33,974 bases of DNA from an uncultured Bacteroidales bacterium. GTDB lineage: Bacteria; Bacteroidota; Bacteroidia; Bacteroidales; WCHB1-69. The notes beneath the pieces are model-generated. The model was not told where the DNA came from. It ran no database searches and saw only the letters and a list, made by a program, of their open reading frames with translations. The stretch lies in the NCBI GenBank assembly GCA_937901455.1, contig CALDIA010000063.1, positions 1-33,974 of the forward strand, read 5' to 3'. Of this stretch, positions 8,078 through 17,185 are shown piece after piece. The translations under genes were made by a program, and so were the position numbers. The stretch's first letter is position 1; the number at the start of each line of letters is the position of its first letter.

Positions 8078-11000
8078 ATGGCCAAAAAGAATGCCAATCA
8101 TATTATCGCTGCCATCCGCAACCACAATATCATCTTTTTTATTGTGGCCTGTTTGGTGCTGTTTGGCATCTTCGGACTGACCCAAATGAACAAGGACGAG
8201 TTCCCACAGTTCACCATCCGCCAGGCAGTGGTGGCCGCCATCTATCCCGGAGCCTCTGCCCAAGAGGTGGAGGAACAGGTGACCAAACCATTGGAACGTT
8301 TCCTGTTCACCTATGAGGAGGTCAATAAGTCGCTGACCTATTCCGTCACCGAGAATGGGGTGGTGTATGTGTATGTGGAGCTGAATACTTCCGTGAAACA
8401 CAAAGATGAGGTCTGGTCGAAGATTCGTCATGGCCTGCAGCTTTTCAAGAAAACATCGTTGCCACCTGGTGTGCTGGAAGTGGTTGTAGTGGACGACTTT
8501 GGCAACACCGCCTCCATGTTGTTGACTGTGGAGTCGCCGGTCAGAACCCCGCGGGAGCTGGAGGAGTATGCTAATCAATTGTGCGACAATCTCCGCACCA
8601 TTCCCGATATGGGGCGCATCAAGATCTCGGGCCAGCAGACCGAGGAGATTGCTGTGATCGTGGATCAGGAGAAATTGGCCGCTTACAATATCAGCCAGCG
8701 CTCCCTGTTACTGGAATTGGCCACCCAGGGTTTGCGTACCGTGAGTGGCAGTGTGGACAATGATGCGGGTGAGGCGATGGTTTTCCTCTCCATACCCTAC
8801 CGTTCTGAATATGAACTGGGCGAGCAGATTATCTACACTGACCCCACAGGCAGTGTGGTGCGCCTGCGCGATATTGCCACCATTGAGCGGCGCTATGCCA
8901 GCCCTAAAAGCTATATACGCTATAACGGCGCCCCAGCCGTGCTCATTTCTATGGAGATGAACCCCGGCAACAATATCGTCTCTTTTGGGAAAAAAGTGGA
9001 GAAAATTATCGAATCCACGAAACAGGACCTCCCACCCGATGTGGACATGCACCGTATCACCAATCAACCCAAAGTGGTTGACAAGTCTGTCATGTCGTTC
9101 TTGCGTGACTTGGTGTTCTCCATCATAGTCGTCATCGGGGTCATGCTGCTGCTTTTCCCATTGCGTACGGCCCTGGTCTCAAGCTCCAGCGTGCCCATCT
9201 GCACGGCCATCACCATGGGCCTCATGTATATCTGCGGTATCGAAATCAATACTGTGACTTTGGCAGCCCTTATTGTGGTGCTGGGCATGATTGTGGATGA
9301 TTCGGTGATTGTGATTGATGGCTATACGGATATGATCCGTACTGGACACTCCAACATGTATGCGGCTGTCACCAGCACCAAGCAGCTCTTCGTGCCGATG
9401 TCGTTGGCTACCTTGGCCATTTCCGGCATGTTCTTTCCGATGACGCGCATCATTACCGGACCTTTGGGAGACTTTGTACAGCTATTTCCCTTTACGGTGG
9501 CTTTCGCCTTGGTGTGTTCCATCTTTTATGCGGTGTGGGTTATTCCCTACATCTCCATGAGGTTCATTCATCGGCAACGCCCCGATACTAAGTTTGGACG
9601 CTTTGCCGCTGCCCAGAACCGATTCTTTGAGAAATTGCAGCAGATATATGAAAAACTGCTGGTCTTTTGCTTCAAGCACCCAGCCTATATTATCCTGTTT
9701 GCCTTCGGGGCAGTGGCTCTTGGTATCTTCCTTTTTTCCCATCTTCATATACAGATGTTGCCCAAGGCCGACCGCGACTGTTTTGCTGTGGAGATACATC
9801 TGGCGGAAGGGAGTACCTTGGAACAGGCCGCTTTTGTGGCTGACAGTATGGACCACGTCTTGCGCAAGGATTCCCGGGTAACATCCGTCACATCCTTTAT
9901 TGGTTGCTCTTCCCCGCGTTTCCACGCCTCCTACGCGCCACAGATGGCCCACAAAAACTATGCCCAGTTTATTGTTAACACTACCTCGGAGAAAGATACC
10001 CGCCAAATCCTTAAAGAATATGCGAGTCGGTATGAACATCATTTCCCTAATGCTTATGTGCGCTTTAAACAGATTGACTATCAGGCAGTGAAGAACCCGG
10101 TGGAGGTGCGCATCTCTGGCAACGACTTTGATGAAATGAAACGGATGGCCGATTCCGTGAAGTGCTTCATGCAGACCCTACCAGCGCTTACGTGGGTGCA
10201 CTCCAATATGGACGAAACCTCCCAAAATATCCGTATAGAACTGAAAAGTGACGAAGCCATTCGGCTCGGCGTAACGCAGAGCATGCTCTCCCTGTACCTG
10301 TCGTCGGCACTCGATGGACAGGCGCTGACCAATGTTTGGGAAGAAGACTACAAGGTGCCAGTGATGCTTTACACCTATGCCGGCAAGGACACGATGACTT
10401 ATCAGAAGATAGAGGATTTTCTGATACCGACCGCCATGCCTTCCACGTGGGTGCCCTTGCGTCAAGTTGCTGACGTGTCGCCATCCTGGACTGATGCCGT
10501 CATCAACCATCGTAATGGAGTAAGGGTGGTAACGGTGGGTGCCGACTTGTGCGACGGCTTCAGCCAGCCGGAAGTGATGAAGGTGGTTGATAAGTATATA
10601 AAACAAAACTTAACCCCAAAATTTCCTTCAGTAGAGGTGACGTACGGTGGTCTGACCAGCGCTAATGGGCAAGTGATTCCCCAAATTGCACTCAGCTTCA
10701 TTGCGGCTGTGCTGGTGCTTTTTGTTTTCTTGCTCTACCACTTCGCTAAAATCGATGTTGTCTTGCTGACCTTGTCGGCCAGTTTGATATGCATCTTTGG
10801 GGCATCCCTCGGCTTGTCCATTTTCCAGCTTGACTTTAGCATTACGGCGGTCTTGGGTGTGGTGAGCCTTATTGGCATTATTGTACGCAATGCCATCATC
10901 ATGTTTGAGTATGCGGAGATGTTGCGCACCGAGCAACACAAGTCGGCCCGCGAGGCAGGCTTTGAAGCAGGTAAGCGGCGTATGCGCCCCATATTCCTTA

Positions 11001-11176
11001 CCTCAGCCACTACTGCCCTCGGTGTGCTACCTATGATTATAGCCCACACAGCCCTCTGGATGCCCATGGGAGTCGTGATATGTTTCGGCACCATATTTTC
11101 GCTGCCCTTGGTAGTTACCGTACTGCCCGTTGCATATTGGCAGCTTTTCAAAAGAGAAGATAAGTCTGTAAAATGA
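8078..11176 (+). CDS. RND family efflux pump, inner-membrane permease (AcrB-like)
   Basis: A 1032-residue protein, normal for AcrB/MexB relatives. One N-terminal membrane segment is followed by the porter domain (FPQFTIRQAVVAAIYPGASAQ is typical), a block of membrane segments from about residue 330, a second large periplasmic loop and a second membrane block near the C-terminus. The proton-relay pair is present in GMIVDDSVIV as Asp407 and Asp408, the same numbering as in E. coli AcrB. It exchanges protons for export of drugs, metals or lipids. It overlaps the outer-membrane factor gene by 4 bases (ATGA), so the three genes form a complete tripartite operon. Divergent sequence in the pocket prevents a substrate call. 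Confidence 0.95.
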   Translation: MAKKNANHIIAAIRNHNIIFFIVACLVLFGIFGLTQMNKDEFPQFTIRQAVVAAIYPGASAQEVEEQVTKPLERFLFTYEEVNKSLTYSVTENGVVYVYVELNTSVKHKDEVWSKIRHGLQLFKKTSLPPGVLEVVVVDDFGNTASMLLTVESPVRTPRELEEYANQLCDNLRTIPDMGRIKISGQQTEEIAVIVDQEKLAAYNISQRSLLLELATQGLRTVSGSVDNDAGEAMVFLSIPYRSEYELGEQIIYTDPTGSVVRLRDIATIERRYASPKSYIRYNGAPAVLISMEMNPGNNIVSFGKKVEKIIESTKQDLPPDVDMHRITNQPKVVDKSVMSFLRDLVFSIIVVIGVMLLLFPLRTALVSSSSVPICTAITMGLMYICGIEINTVTLAALIVVLGMIVDDSVIVIDGYTDMIRTGHSNMYAAVTSTKQLFVPMSLATLAISGMFFPMTRIITGPLGDFVQLFPFTVAFALVCSIFYAVWVIPYISMRFIHRQRPDTKFGRFAAAQNRFFEKLQQIYEKLLVFCFKHPAYIILFAFGAVALGIFLFSHLHIQMLPKADRDCFAVEIHLAEGSTLEQAAFVADSMDHVLRKDSRVTSVTSFIGCSSPRFHASYAPQMAHKNYAQFIVNTTSEKDTRQILKEYASRYEHHFPNAYVRFKQIDYQAVKNPVEVRISGNDFDEMKRMADSVKCFMQTLPALTWVHSNMDETSQNIRIELKSDEAIRLGVTQSMLSLYLSSALDGQALTNVWEEDYKVPVMLYTYAGKDTMTYQKIEDFLIPTAMPSTWVPLRQVADVSPSWTDAVINHRNGVRVVTVGADLCDGFSQPEVMKVVDKYIKQNLTPKFPSVEVTYGGLTSANGQVIPQIALSFIAAVLVLFVFLLYHFAKIDVVLLTLSASLICIFGASLGLSIFQLDFSITAVLGVVSLIGIIVRNAIIMFEYAEMLRTEQHKSAREAGFEAGKRRMRPIFLTSATTALGVLPMIIAHTALWMPMGVVICFGTIFSLPLVVTVLPVAYWQLFKREDKSVK

Positions 11177-12525
11177 GAAAGATAAACCCATACCTGATTT
11201 TGTTATGCTGTGGCCTTTTCTGCACAGCAGTCGCTTGTGGCCAGTCGCTGACCCTGGACACCTGCCTGACCTTGGCTGTACAGAATGAAGCCTCCTTGCA
11301 AAATGCTCGCATTGATGTGGAGACTGCCCGTATGGTCAAGAAGCAGGCTTTTACCAAATATTTCCCCAATGTGAGCGCCACCGCTTTGGGGTACTATGCC
11401 ATGCACCCATTAGTGGAATATGGTATCGATGACATTGACAATGCCATGGTACGGCATTGGTTGCAGAACCTTTATATGCAATATGGCCGTATGATCGGGC
11501 TCCCAGATGCTTTCACCATCGGAGAAAAAGGCTTTTCGGTGGGTGCTACCGTCGTACAGCCACTCTTTATGGGCGGGCAGATTGTACAAGGCAACCGTCT
11601 TGCCCAAGTGGGGGTGGAGGCTGCCCAACAACAATATCTTCTGCAACAACAGAGAGTGCTTCTCCAAACAGAACAGTGCTATTGGATGGTCCTCTCCCTG
11701 CAATCCAAGAAACAAACCCTTGAGGAGGCGATTCTCTTTGTAGATACGCTCTATCGGGATGTGACCGTTGCCCAAGAGGCTGGATTGCTGACCCGGAATG
11801 AAGAACTTAAAGTGGCACTTAAGCGTACTGAACTCCAGTCGGACTTGCTGCGGGTAAATAATGGCATTGTGATGGCCAAGCGGGCCTTGTGCCAACTTGT
11901 TGGGGTGCCTTATTCAGAGGGAGTGCAGCTGACCGACACCGTCAATAGGAGGCCGCTACCCCCTGACTCGCTTTATGTGGAAGCTGGGGCCGCTGTGGCC
12001 AACCGCCCTGAGTCACGCCTGCTTGAACTGCAGTCCACTGCTGCCCGAATACAGCAGAAGATGTCGGTCGGCGAGGCCCTTCCGCACGTGCTCGTCGGCG
12101 CCGGAGCATCCTACGGAAGTTTGCTCAAAGATGAGTACTCCACCAACGGACTAGTCTTCGCTACCGTGCAAGTCCCCTTGACCGCCTGGTGGGAGACTGC
12201 CTATAAGCAACGGACCGCCGCACTGAAATTCCAAGCAGCCGAAAATGACAGGAAAGACCTGTCTCAAAAGATGCTCTTGGAGACCGAACACACATGGGAT
12301 AACCTGCGTGAACAGTATGCCCAAGTGACACTCGCCGCCGAAATGGTAGCCGAAGCCGATGCCAACCAGCAATCGGTCCTTCATAACTACCTCGCCGGAC
12401 TGGTGCCCGTCTCCGATTTGCTTGAAGCCCAAACTCTCTATCGACAAGCATTAGATCAACAGATGGATAAATTAATTGATTATCAAATTACTATGTCTCG
12501 ATACAAGCAGATTTCATCCCGGTAA
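11173..12525 (+). CDS. TolC-like outer-membrane efflux channel
   Basis: A 450-residue protein with an export signal (MRKINPYLILLCCGLF); AVAC at residues 19-22 could be a lipobox, and ordinary signal peptidase cleavage nearby is also possible. The sequence LTLDTCLTLAVQNEASLQNARIDVETAR is the typical opening of outer-membrane efflux proteins, followed by long amphipathic helices rich in Gln, Leu and Ala in two repeats (second around residues 270-450). It forms the trimeric tunnel for the pump encoded just upstream, with which it overlaps by 4 bases. No terminator is evident after its stop codon. Confidence 0.93.
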   Translation: MRKINPYLILLCCGLFCTAVACGQSLTLDTCLTLAVQNEASLQNARIDVETARMVKKQAFTKYFPNVSATALGYYAMHPLVEYGIDDIDNAMVRHWLQNLYMQYGRMIGLPDAFTIGEKGFSVGATVVQPLFMGGQIVQGNRLAQVGVEAAQQQYLLQQQRVLLQTEQCYWMVLSLQSKKQTLEEAILFVDTLYRDVTVAQEAGLLTRNEELKVALKRTELQSDLLRVNNGIVMAKRALCQLVGVPYSEGVQLTDTVNRRPLPPDSLYVEAGAAVANRPESRLLELQSTAARIQQKMSVGEALPHVLVGAGASYGSLLKDEYSTNGLVFATVQVPLTAWWETAYKQRTAALKFQAAENDRKDLSQKMLLETEHTWDNLREQYAQVTLAAEMVAEADANQQSVLHNYLAGLVPVSDLLEAQTLYRQALDQQMDKLIDYQITMSRYKQISSR

Positions 12526-12559
12526 TTCGCTGGTTGCTGGATTTTCTATTGAACGACCG

Positions 12560-12589
12560 TTGGAGGTTGAAAGGATTTTTGTATATTTG
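12560..12589 (+). promoter_or_regulatory. Bacteroides-type promoter for the peptidase-carbamate kinase-OTC operon
   Basis: TTG at 12560-12562, a 19-base spacer and TATATTTG at 12582-12589 match the -33/-7 promoter of this phylum well. The leader to the ATG at 12648 would be about 52 bases. It separates this operon from the efflux genes just upstream. Confidence 0.65.
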
Positions 12590-12647
12590 CAGTTCCCTTT
12601 TGCGAGGGAATTTTTATTTTTAAACAACTGTAAATTAAGTATTTACT

Positions 12648-14711
12648 ATGAAGAAGTATGGTATTTTCACACTGCTTGTCGCAATTTGTTTTTTGATTTT
12701 TACCAGTTCTATACCTATGACTACTAAAGCAAAACCCAAAAAGGCCAAATCAGGGGTTACCTTGTCCAATCTGGACAAGTCAGTAAAACCCACCGAAGAT
12801 TTTTATCAGTATGCATGTGGAGGTTGGATGAAATTGAATCCCCTCAAGGATGAATATGCCCGCTACGGCAGTTTCGACGTGTTGGCTGAAAACAACCAGA
12901 AACAACTTCAGGATCTCGTGGTGAATCTCTCTAAAAAGAGAAACGCTGTGGGCACTATCGAGCAGAAGGTAGGCGATTTGTATGCTATTGGCATGGACAC
13001 GGTAAAGATTGAGAAACAGGGCGCAGAACCCATCAAAGCCGAATTGCAGCGTGTGCTCGATATCAAGCGTGATGGTCTGTCTAAAGCTTTGGCCAAGATG
13101 GCACTTGAAGGCTATTATCCTTTCATGGGCTTGTTCGGCTCCTCCGATCCCGACAATAGCGCCATGACTATTGCCTATTTCTGGCAGACAGGTCTCGGCA
13201 TCGGCGATCGTGACTATTATCTGGATGCTGACCAACAGAAAATCCGTGATGAGTATGTGAAGTTGCTCACTACCATGTTTAGAATCTCTGGCTATAGCCG
13301 CATGGCCGGTTTTCAAGGCAACGAGAAAACGATGGCCAAGAAGGTGCTCGCTTTGGAGACTGCCATGGCCAACTTCTTTGTAGATAAGACCGTCCTGCGT
13401 GACCCCTATCAAACAATTCACAAATGCACCGTGGAGGATTTTCAAAAGATGATTCCCGCTATTAATCTGGATGAGTATTTGAATGAGCTGAACTTGAAAC
13501 TGGATACAATCAATGTGGGTCAGCCATCCTACTTTGAAGGTTTGAACTCCCTGCTGATGATTGCTGATATGGACATCATTCGTGCTTACCTGGCATGGAA
13601 TGTCATTCGTAATGCTGCTCCTTACCTGAGTTCCGATTTTGTGAACGCCAGTTTCGATTTCTATGGCAAAACCCTTTCTGGTCGTGTGGAGAACAGCCAG
13701 CGTTGGAAACGTGTCATCAATACCATAGATGGTACATTGGGCGAAGCTTTGGGACAGATGTATGTAAAGTCTTATTTCCCTGCGGAGGCTAAGGTGCGCA
13801 TGGAGAAACTTGTCAGCAATTTGCAGTGGGCCCTTGGCGAGCGTATCAAGAACTCCACCTGGATGACAGATGCCACAAAAAAGAACGCCCTTGCCAAGTT
13901 GTCGGCCTTCCGCGTGAAGATTGGCTACCCTGACAAATGGCGCGATTACAGCGCCCTGACTATTAAAGACGACAGCTACTATGCTAATATACAGCGTGCT
14001 AATCGTTTTGAAACGGCCTACGGTCTCTCCAAAATAGGCAAACCTGTGGATCCTACCGAATGGCAAATGACCCCGCAAACGGTGAACGCCTATTACGACC
14101 CCAGCACCAATGAGATCTGCTTCCCTGCAGGTATCCTGCAACCGCCCTTCTTCGACATGAATGCTGATGATGCCGCTAACTATGGCGCTATTGGTGTGGT
14201 GATTGGCCATGAGATGACTCACGGTTTTGATGACCAGGGACGTAACTACGATCTTAAGGGTAACCTTACCGACTGGTGGACCGAAGAGGACGCCAAAGCT
14301 TTCACCGACCGCGCACAGCTTATAGTCAACCACTTCAACTCCATTGAGGTGGCCCCTGGCGTGTTTGGCAACGGCTCTTTTACTTTGGGTGAGAATATTG
14401 CCGACAATGGTGGCCTTAACGTATCATATACAGCCATGAAGAAGGCTATGAAAGATAATCCTACCGCCATTAAAGGAATGATGGATGAATTCACGCCTGA
14501 GCAACGATTCTTCATTGCCTATGCGGCTGTATGGGCTGCCAATATCCGTCATGAGGAGATTCTGCGTCGCACCAAGACCGACCCCCATGCTTTGGGCCGC
14601 TGGCGTGTGAATGCCACCCTTCGCCATATTGACGCTTTCTATGACGCTTTCAATATTAAACCTTCAGATCCCATGTGGCTGGAACCCGAAAAACGTGCTC
14701 GCATCTGGTAA
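12648..14711 (+). CDS. M13 family zinc endopeptidase (neprilysin/PepO type)
   Basis: A 687-residue protein with an N-terminal signal peptide (MKKYGIFTLLVAICFLIF) and a Lys-rich start of the mature chain. The M13 zinc site is complete: HEMTH at residues 521-525 and ENIADNGG from Glu582, with Asp586. The substrate-strand motif NAYYDP and the family opening SVKPTEDFYQYACGGW are also present, and length is standard. Enzymes of this family cut oligopeptides outside the cytoplasm. The carbamate kinase gene follows after 33 bases, suggesting that peptide breakdown feeds arginine or citrulline use; that link is inference. Confidence 0.95.
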   Translation: MKKYGIFTLLVAICFLIFTSSIPMTTKAKPKKAKSGVTLSNLDKSVKPTEDFYQYACGGWMKLNPLKDEYARYGSFDVLAENNQKQLQDLVVNLSKKRNAVGTIEQKVGDLYAIGMDTVKIEKQGAEPIKAELQRVLDIKRDGLSKALAKMALEGYYPFMGLFGSSDPDNSAMTIAYFWQTGLGIGDRDYYLDADQQKIRDEYVKLLTTMFRISGYSRMAGFQGNEKTMAKKVLALETAMANFFVDKTVLRDPYQTIHKCTVEDFQKMIPAINLDEYLNELNLKLDTINVGQPSYFEGLNSLLMIADMDIIRAYLAWNVIRNAAPYLSSDFVNASFDFYGKTLSGRVENSQRWKRVINTIDGTLGEALGQMYVKSYFPAEAKVRMEKLVSNLQWALGERIKNSTWMTDATKKNALAKLSAFRVKIGYPDKWRDYSALTIKDDSYYANIQRANRFETAYGLSKIGKPVDPTEWQMTPQTVNAYYDPSTNEICFPAGILQPPFFDMNADDAANYGAIGVVIGHEMTHGFDDQGRNYDLKGNLTDWWTEEDAKAFTDRAQLIVNHFNSIEVAPGVFGNGSFTLGENIADNGGLNVSYTAMKKAMKDNPTAIKGMMDEFTPEQRFFIAYAAVWAANIRHEEILRRTKTDPHALGRWRVNATLRHIDAFYDAFNIKPSDPMWLEPEKRARIW

Positions 14712-14744
14712 ACTCAGAAAACATAGCATAAAAAATAATATAGT

Positions 14745-15692
14745 ATGACACAAAAGAAACTGGCTGTTATTGCTTTCGGAGGCAATGCCCTCCTTAAAAG
14801 CAAGCAAAAGGGAACTTACAAGGAACAGATAGAGAATGTGACAAACACCTGCCGCTCGCTCATTCCTATGATTGAGGCAGGCTATAACATCGTCATCGGC
14901 CATGGCAATGGCCCCCAAGTCGGTAATGTGATGCTTCAGCATAAAGCCGGTAAAGCAACGTATGATGTGGAAGATATGCCCCTTAATTTCTGCGTGGCAG
15001 AGACGCAAGGCTCTATCGGTTCCCTGATTGAAGACGGTTTGCGCCATATTTTCGCTGAACAGGGTTGGGACAAAGATACGGTGACCCTTCTCACACATGT
15101 GGAGGTGGATGCCAATGATCCCCATTTCTGGAATCCTACCAAGCCAGTGGGACCCTACTGCTCTGCCGAAGAGGCCCAAGAGTACCATGAGGCCACTGGC
15201 GATATCTATCATGAAGACCCCAAAGGCAATGGATGGCGCAAGGTCGTCGCCTCGCCCCGCCCAATCCGTATCCAAAACGTGAAACTGGTGCGCCAACTCG
15301 CCGATCAGGGTATCATCGTGATTACTGTCGGCGGCGGCGGCATCCCCGTGGCTATGAAAGATGGCTATCTACAAGGCGTAGAAGCCGTTATCGATAAAGA
15401 TCTCGCCTCCGCACTGACCGCTGTCGAGATTAAGGCCGATGAGTTCTATATCCTCACAGATGTGCCTAAGGTGTATATCAACTTCCGAAAACCTAACGAA
15501 AAAGCTTTGGATGAAATCACCGTTTCAGAGGCTCAACGCTATCTCAAGGAAGGTCAGTTTACCGAAGGCTCCATGGCTCCTAAAATAAGGGCAGCCATTC
15601 TATTCGTGGAAAGTACAGGACACCCCTGTATTATCACAGAAGCTGGCAAATTAGGCGATGAGTCATGCGGCACCCGTATCATCAAGGGGTAA
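14745..15692 (+). CDS. arcC: carbamate kinase
   Basis: A 315-residue protein, usual length. It opens with the amino-acid-kinase motif IAFGGNALL (Gly12-Gly13-Asn14), has IGHGNGPQVGN at about residues 51-61, and ends with the ATP-binding pattern KIRAAILFVESTG. It makes ATP and carbamate from carbamoyl phosphate and ADP, or the reverse, in the cytoplasm. It is 33 bases after the M13 peptidase and 75 bases before ornithine carbamoyltransferase, the two last steps of the arginine deiminase route. Arginine deiminase itself is not in the window. Confidence 0.96.
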   Translation: MTQKKLAVIAFGGNALLKSKQKGTYKEQIENVTNTCRSLIPMIEAGYNIVIGHGNGPQVGNVMLQHKAGKATYDVEDMPLNFCVAETQGSIGSLIEDGLRHIFAEQGWDKDTVTLLTHVEVDANDPHFWNPTKPVGPYCSAEEAQEYHEATGDIYHEDPKGNGWRKVVASPRPIRIQNVKLVRQLADQGIIVITVGGGGIPVAMKDGYLQGVEAVIDKDLASALTAVEIKADEFYILTDVPKVYINFRKPNEKALDEITVSEAQRYLKEGQFTEGSMAPKIRAAILFVESTGHPCIITEAGKLGDESCGTRIIKG

Positions 15693-15724
15693 CCCTCATG
15701 CCCCTTTACACAAAACAAGAGACA

Positions 15725-15756
15725 ACTTAATAACTTAATAATTTAATAATTTAATA
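15725..15756 (+). repeat. four 8-base AT-rich tandem repeats before the OTC gene
   Basis: ACTTAATA, ACTTAATA, ATTTAATA, ATTTAATA follow each other without gaps and end 11 bases before the OTC start codon. Slippage at such repeats could change leader length. I have no evidence that it is regulatory. Confidence 0.7.
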
Positions 15757-15767
15757 AACAACCAGTT

Positions 15768-16769
15768 ATGGCATTCAATTTAAGAAACAGAAGCTTTTTG
15801 AAACTGTTGGATTTCTCTCCGAGAGAGATTCAATTCTTTTTGGACTTGGCTCGTGATCTCAAACGCGCCAAATATGCTGGCACCGAGCAACAGCGTCTGA
15901 AAGGCAAGAATATTGCCTTGATTTTTGAGAAGACCTCCACGCGTACCCGTTGCGCTTTTGAAGTCGCTGCCTACGACCAAGGCGCCCACGTGACTTATCT
16001 TGGACCTTCAGGCTCCCAAATTGGCATTAAGGAGTCTATGGCCGATACAGCCCGCGTGCTTGGCCGTATGTTCGACGGAATCGAATATCGTGGCTTTGCC
16101 CAAGCCACCGTAGAGGATCCTGCCAAGTATGCTGGCGTACCCGTTTGGAACGGTCTTACCAATGAGTTCCATCCTACCCAGGTACTTGCCGATTTCTTGA
16201 CGATGAGCGAGCATGTGGACAAACCCCTCAACCAAGTGACCTATGCATACCTCGGTGATGCCCGTTTCAATATGGGTAACTCCCTAATGGTGGGTGGTGC
16301 CAAGATGGGTATGGATGTGCGCATAGTGGCTCCCAAAGCCCTGCAACCCGATCCCGAACTGGTGAAACAATGTAAGGCTATCGCCAAAGAAACTGGAGCA
16401 AAGGTAACCGTTACCGATGATGTCAAGAAGGGCGTTAAAGGCTGCGACTTCCTCTACACGGATGTGTGGGTGTCTATGGGTGAGCCCGTAGAGGTCTGGA
16501 AAGAGCGTATCCAACTCCTCAAACCCTATCAAGTCAACAAGGAAACCATGGCTCTCACGGGCAATACTAAATGCAAGTTCATGCACTGTCTGCCCGCTTA
16601 TCACAACCTGGAAACCCAAGTGGGCCGCGATGTACACAAACAATTCGGTCTCGATGGTATCGAGGTGACTGAAGATGTGTTCGAGTCTGAAAACTCCATC
16701 GTTTTCGACGAGGCTGAAAATCGCATGCATACGATCAAGGCTGTGATGGTTGCTACATTAGGCGACTAA
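15768..16769 (+). CDS. argF: ornithine carbamoyltransferase
   Basis: A 333-residue protein with all key OTC motifs: carbamoyl-phosphate site STRTR (57-61), catalytic HCLP (273-276), and the ornithine loop SMG (236-238). The SMG loop marks a true OTC, whereas several Bacteroidota use N-succinylornithine transcarbamylase for arginine synthesis. Position directly after carbamate kinase points to the catabolic direction (citrulline plus phosphate to ornithine plus carbamoyl phosphate), for which the name arcB would also be used. The gene is closed by a terminator 22 bases downstream. Anabolic use cannot be excluded. Confidence 0.95.
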   Translation: MAFNLRNRSFLKLLDFSPREIQFFLDLARDLKRAKYAGTEQQRLKGKNIALIFEKTSTRTRCAFEVAAYDQGAHVTYLGPSGSQIGIKESMADTARVLGRMFDGIEYRGFAQATVEDPAKYAGVPVWNGLTNEFHPTQVLADFLTMSEHVDKPLNQVTYAYLGDARFNMGNSLMVGGAKMGMDVRIVAPKALQPDPELVKQCKAIAKETGAKVTVTDDVKKGVKGCDFLYTDVWVSMGEPVEVWKERIQLLKPYQVNKETMALTGNTKCKFMHCLPAYHNLETQVGRDVHKQFGLDGIEVTEDVFESENSIVFDEAENRMHTIKAVMVATLGD

Positions 16770-16790
16770 TCATTATACTTGATGATACAC

Positions 16791-16826
16791 AAAAGCAGGG
16801 TACTTTGTGAAGTATCCTGCTTTTTT
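16791..16826 (+). terminator. Rho-independent terminator after argF
   Basis: AGCAGGGTACTT (16794-16805) pairs with AAGTATCCTGCT (16810-16821) with one G-U wobble and a 4-base loop, followed by a T run to 16826. Four A on the left side mean that it may also stop the convergent transcript of the YbjQ-like gene, which ends at 16853. Confidence 0.85.
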
Positions 16827-16852
16827 AATGAATGATGGGAGGAGATATGCGC

Positions 16853-17173
16853 TTAAACCAGCTTGACTGCTGTGCCAGAAGCGATTACCATCATCATGGC
16901 ATTCTTGCTGCCAAGCACCTCATAGTCAATGTCGATGCCAACCACAGCATCGGCACCCAACTCCTGCGCGCGCTTCGCCAACTCATTCAAGGCCGCCTCA
17001 CGCGCCTTGATGAGCTCCTTCTCGTACGAGGAGGAACGACCGCCAAAGACATCCCTGATTCCTGCAAAGAAATCCTTGATAAAATTGACACCCGTGATTA
17101 CCTCCCCGGAGGTAACACCCAAATAACTGCTTATCTGCTTGCCTGCAATTTCGTTAGTCGTTGTGAGAATCAT
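16853..17173 (-). CDS. YbjQ/UPF0145 (DUF74) family protein
   Basis: A 106-residue protein with the UPF0145 pattern: MILTTTNEIAGKQISSYLG start, VTSGEVITGVNFIKDFFAGIRDVFGGRS and LGADAVVGIDIDYEVL. The family forms small pentameric barrels and is often annotated as heavy-metal-binding; its role is not established. It is the last gene of a three-gene minus-strand operon, 12 bases after the AI-2E family gene, and converges on the argF terminator. Confidence 0.9.
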   Translation of the reverse strand: MILTTTNEIAGKQISSYLGVTSGEVITGVNFIKDFFAGIRDVFGGRSSSYEKELIKAREAALNELAKRAQELGADAVVGIDIDYEVLGSKNAMMMVIASGTAVKLV

Positions 17174-17185
17174 ATTATTATGTTT

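Noticed and set aside
12780..14333. 517-codon open frame on the minus strand
   Set aside because: It lies wholly within the M13 peptidase gene on the other strand; the peptidase has complete catalytic motifs.
15725..15756. CRISPR-like or operator repeat array
   Set aside because: The units are 8 bases, AT-rich and directly adjacent with no spacers or dyad symmetry.
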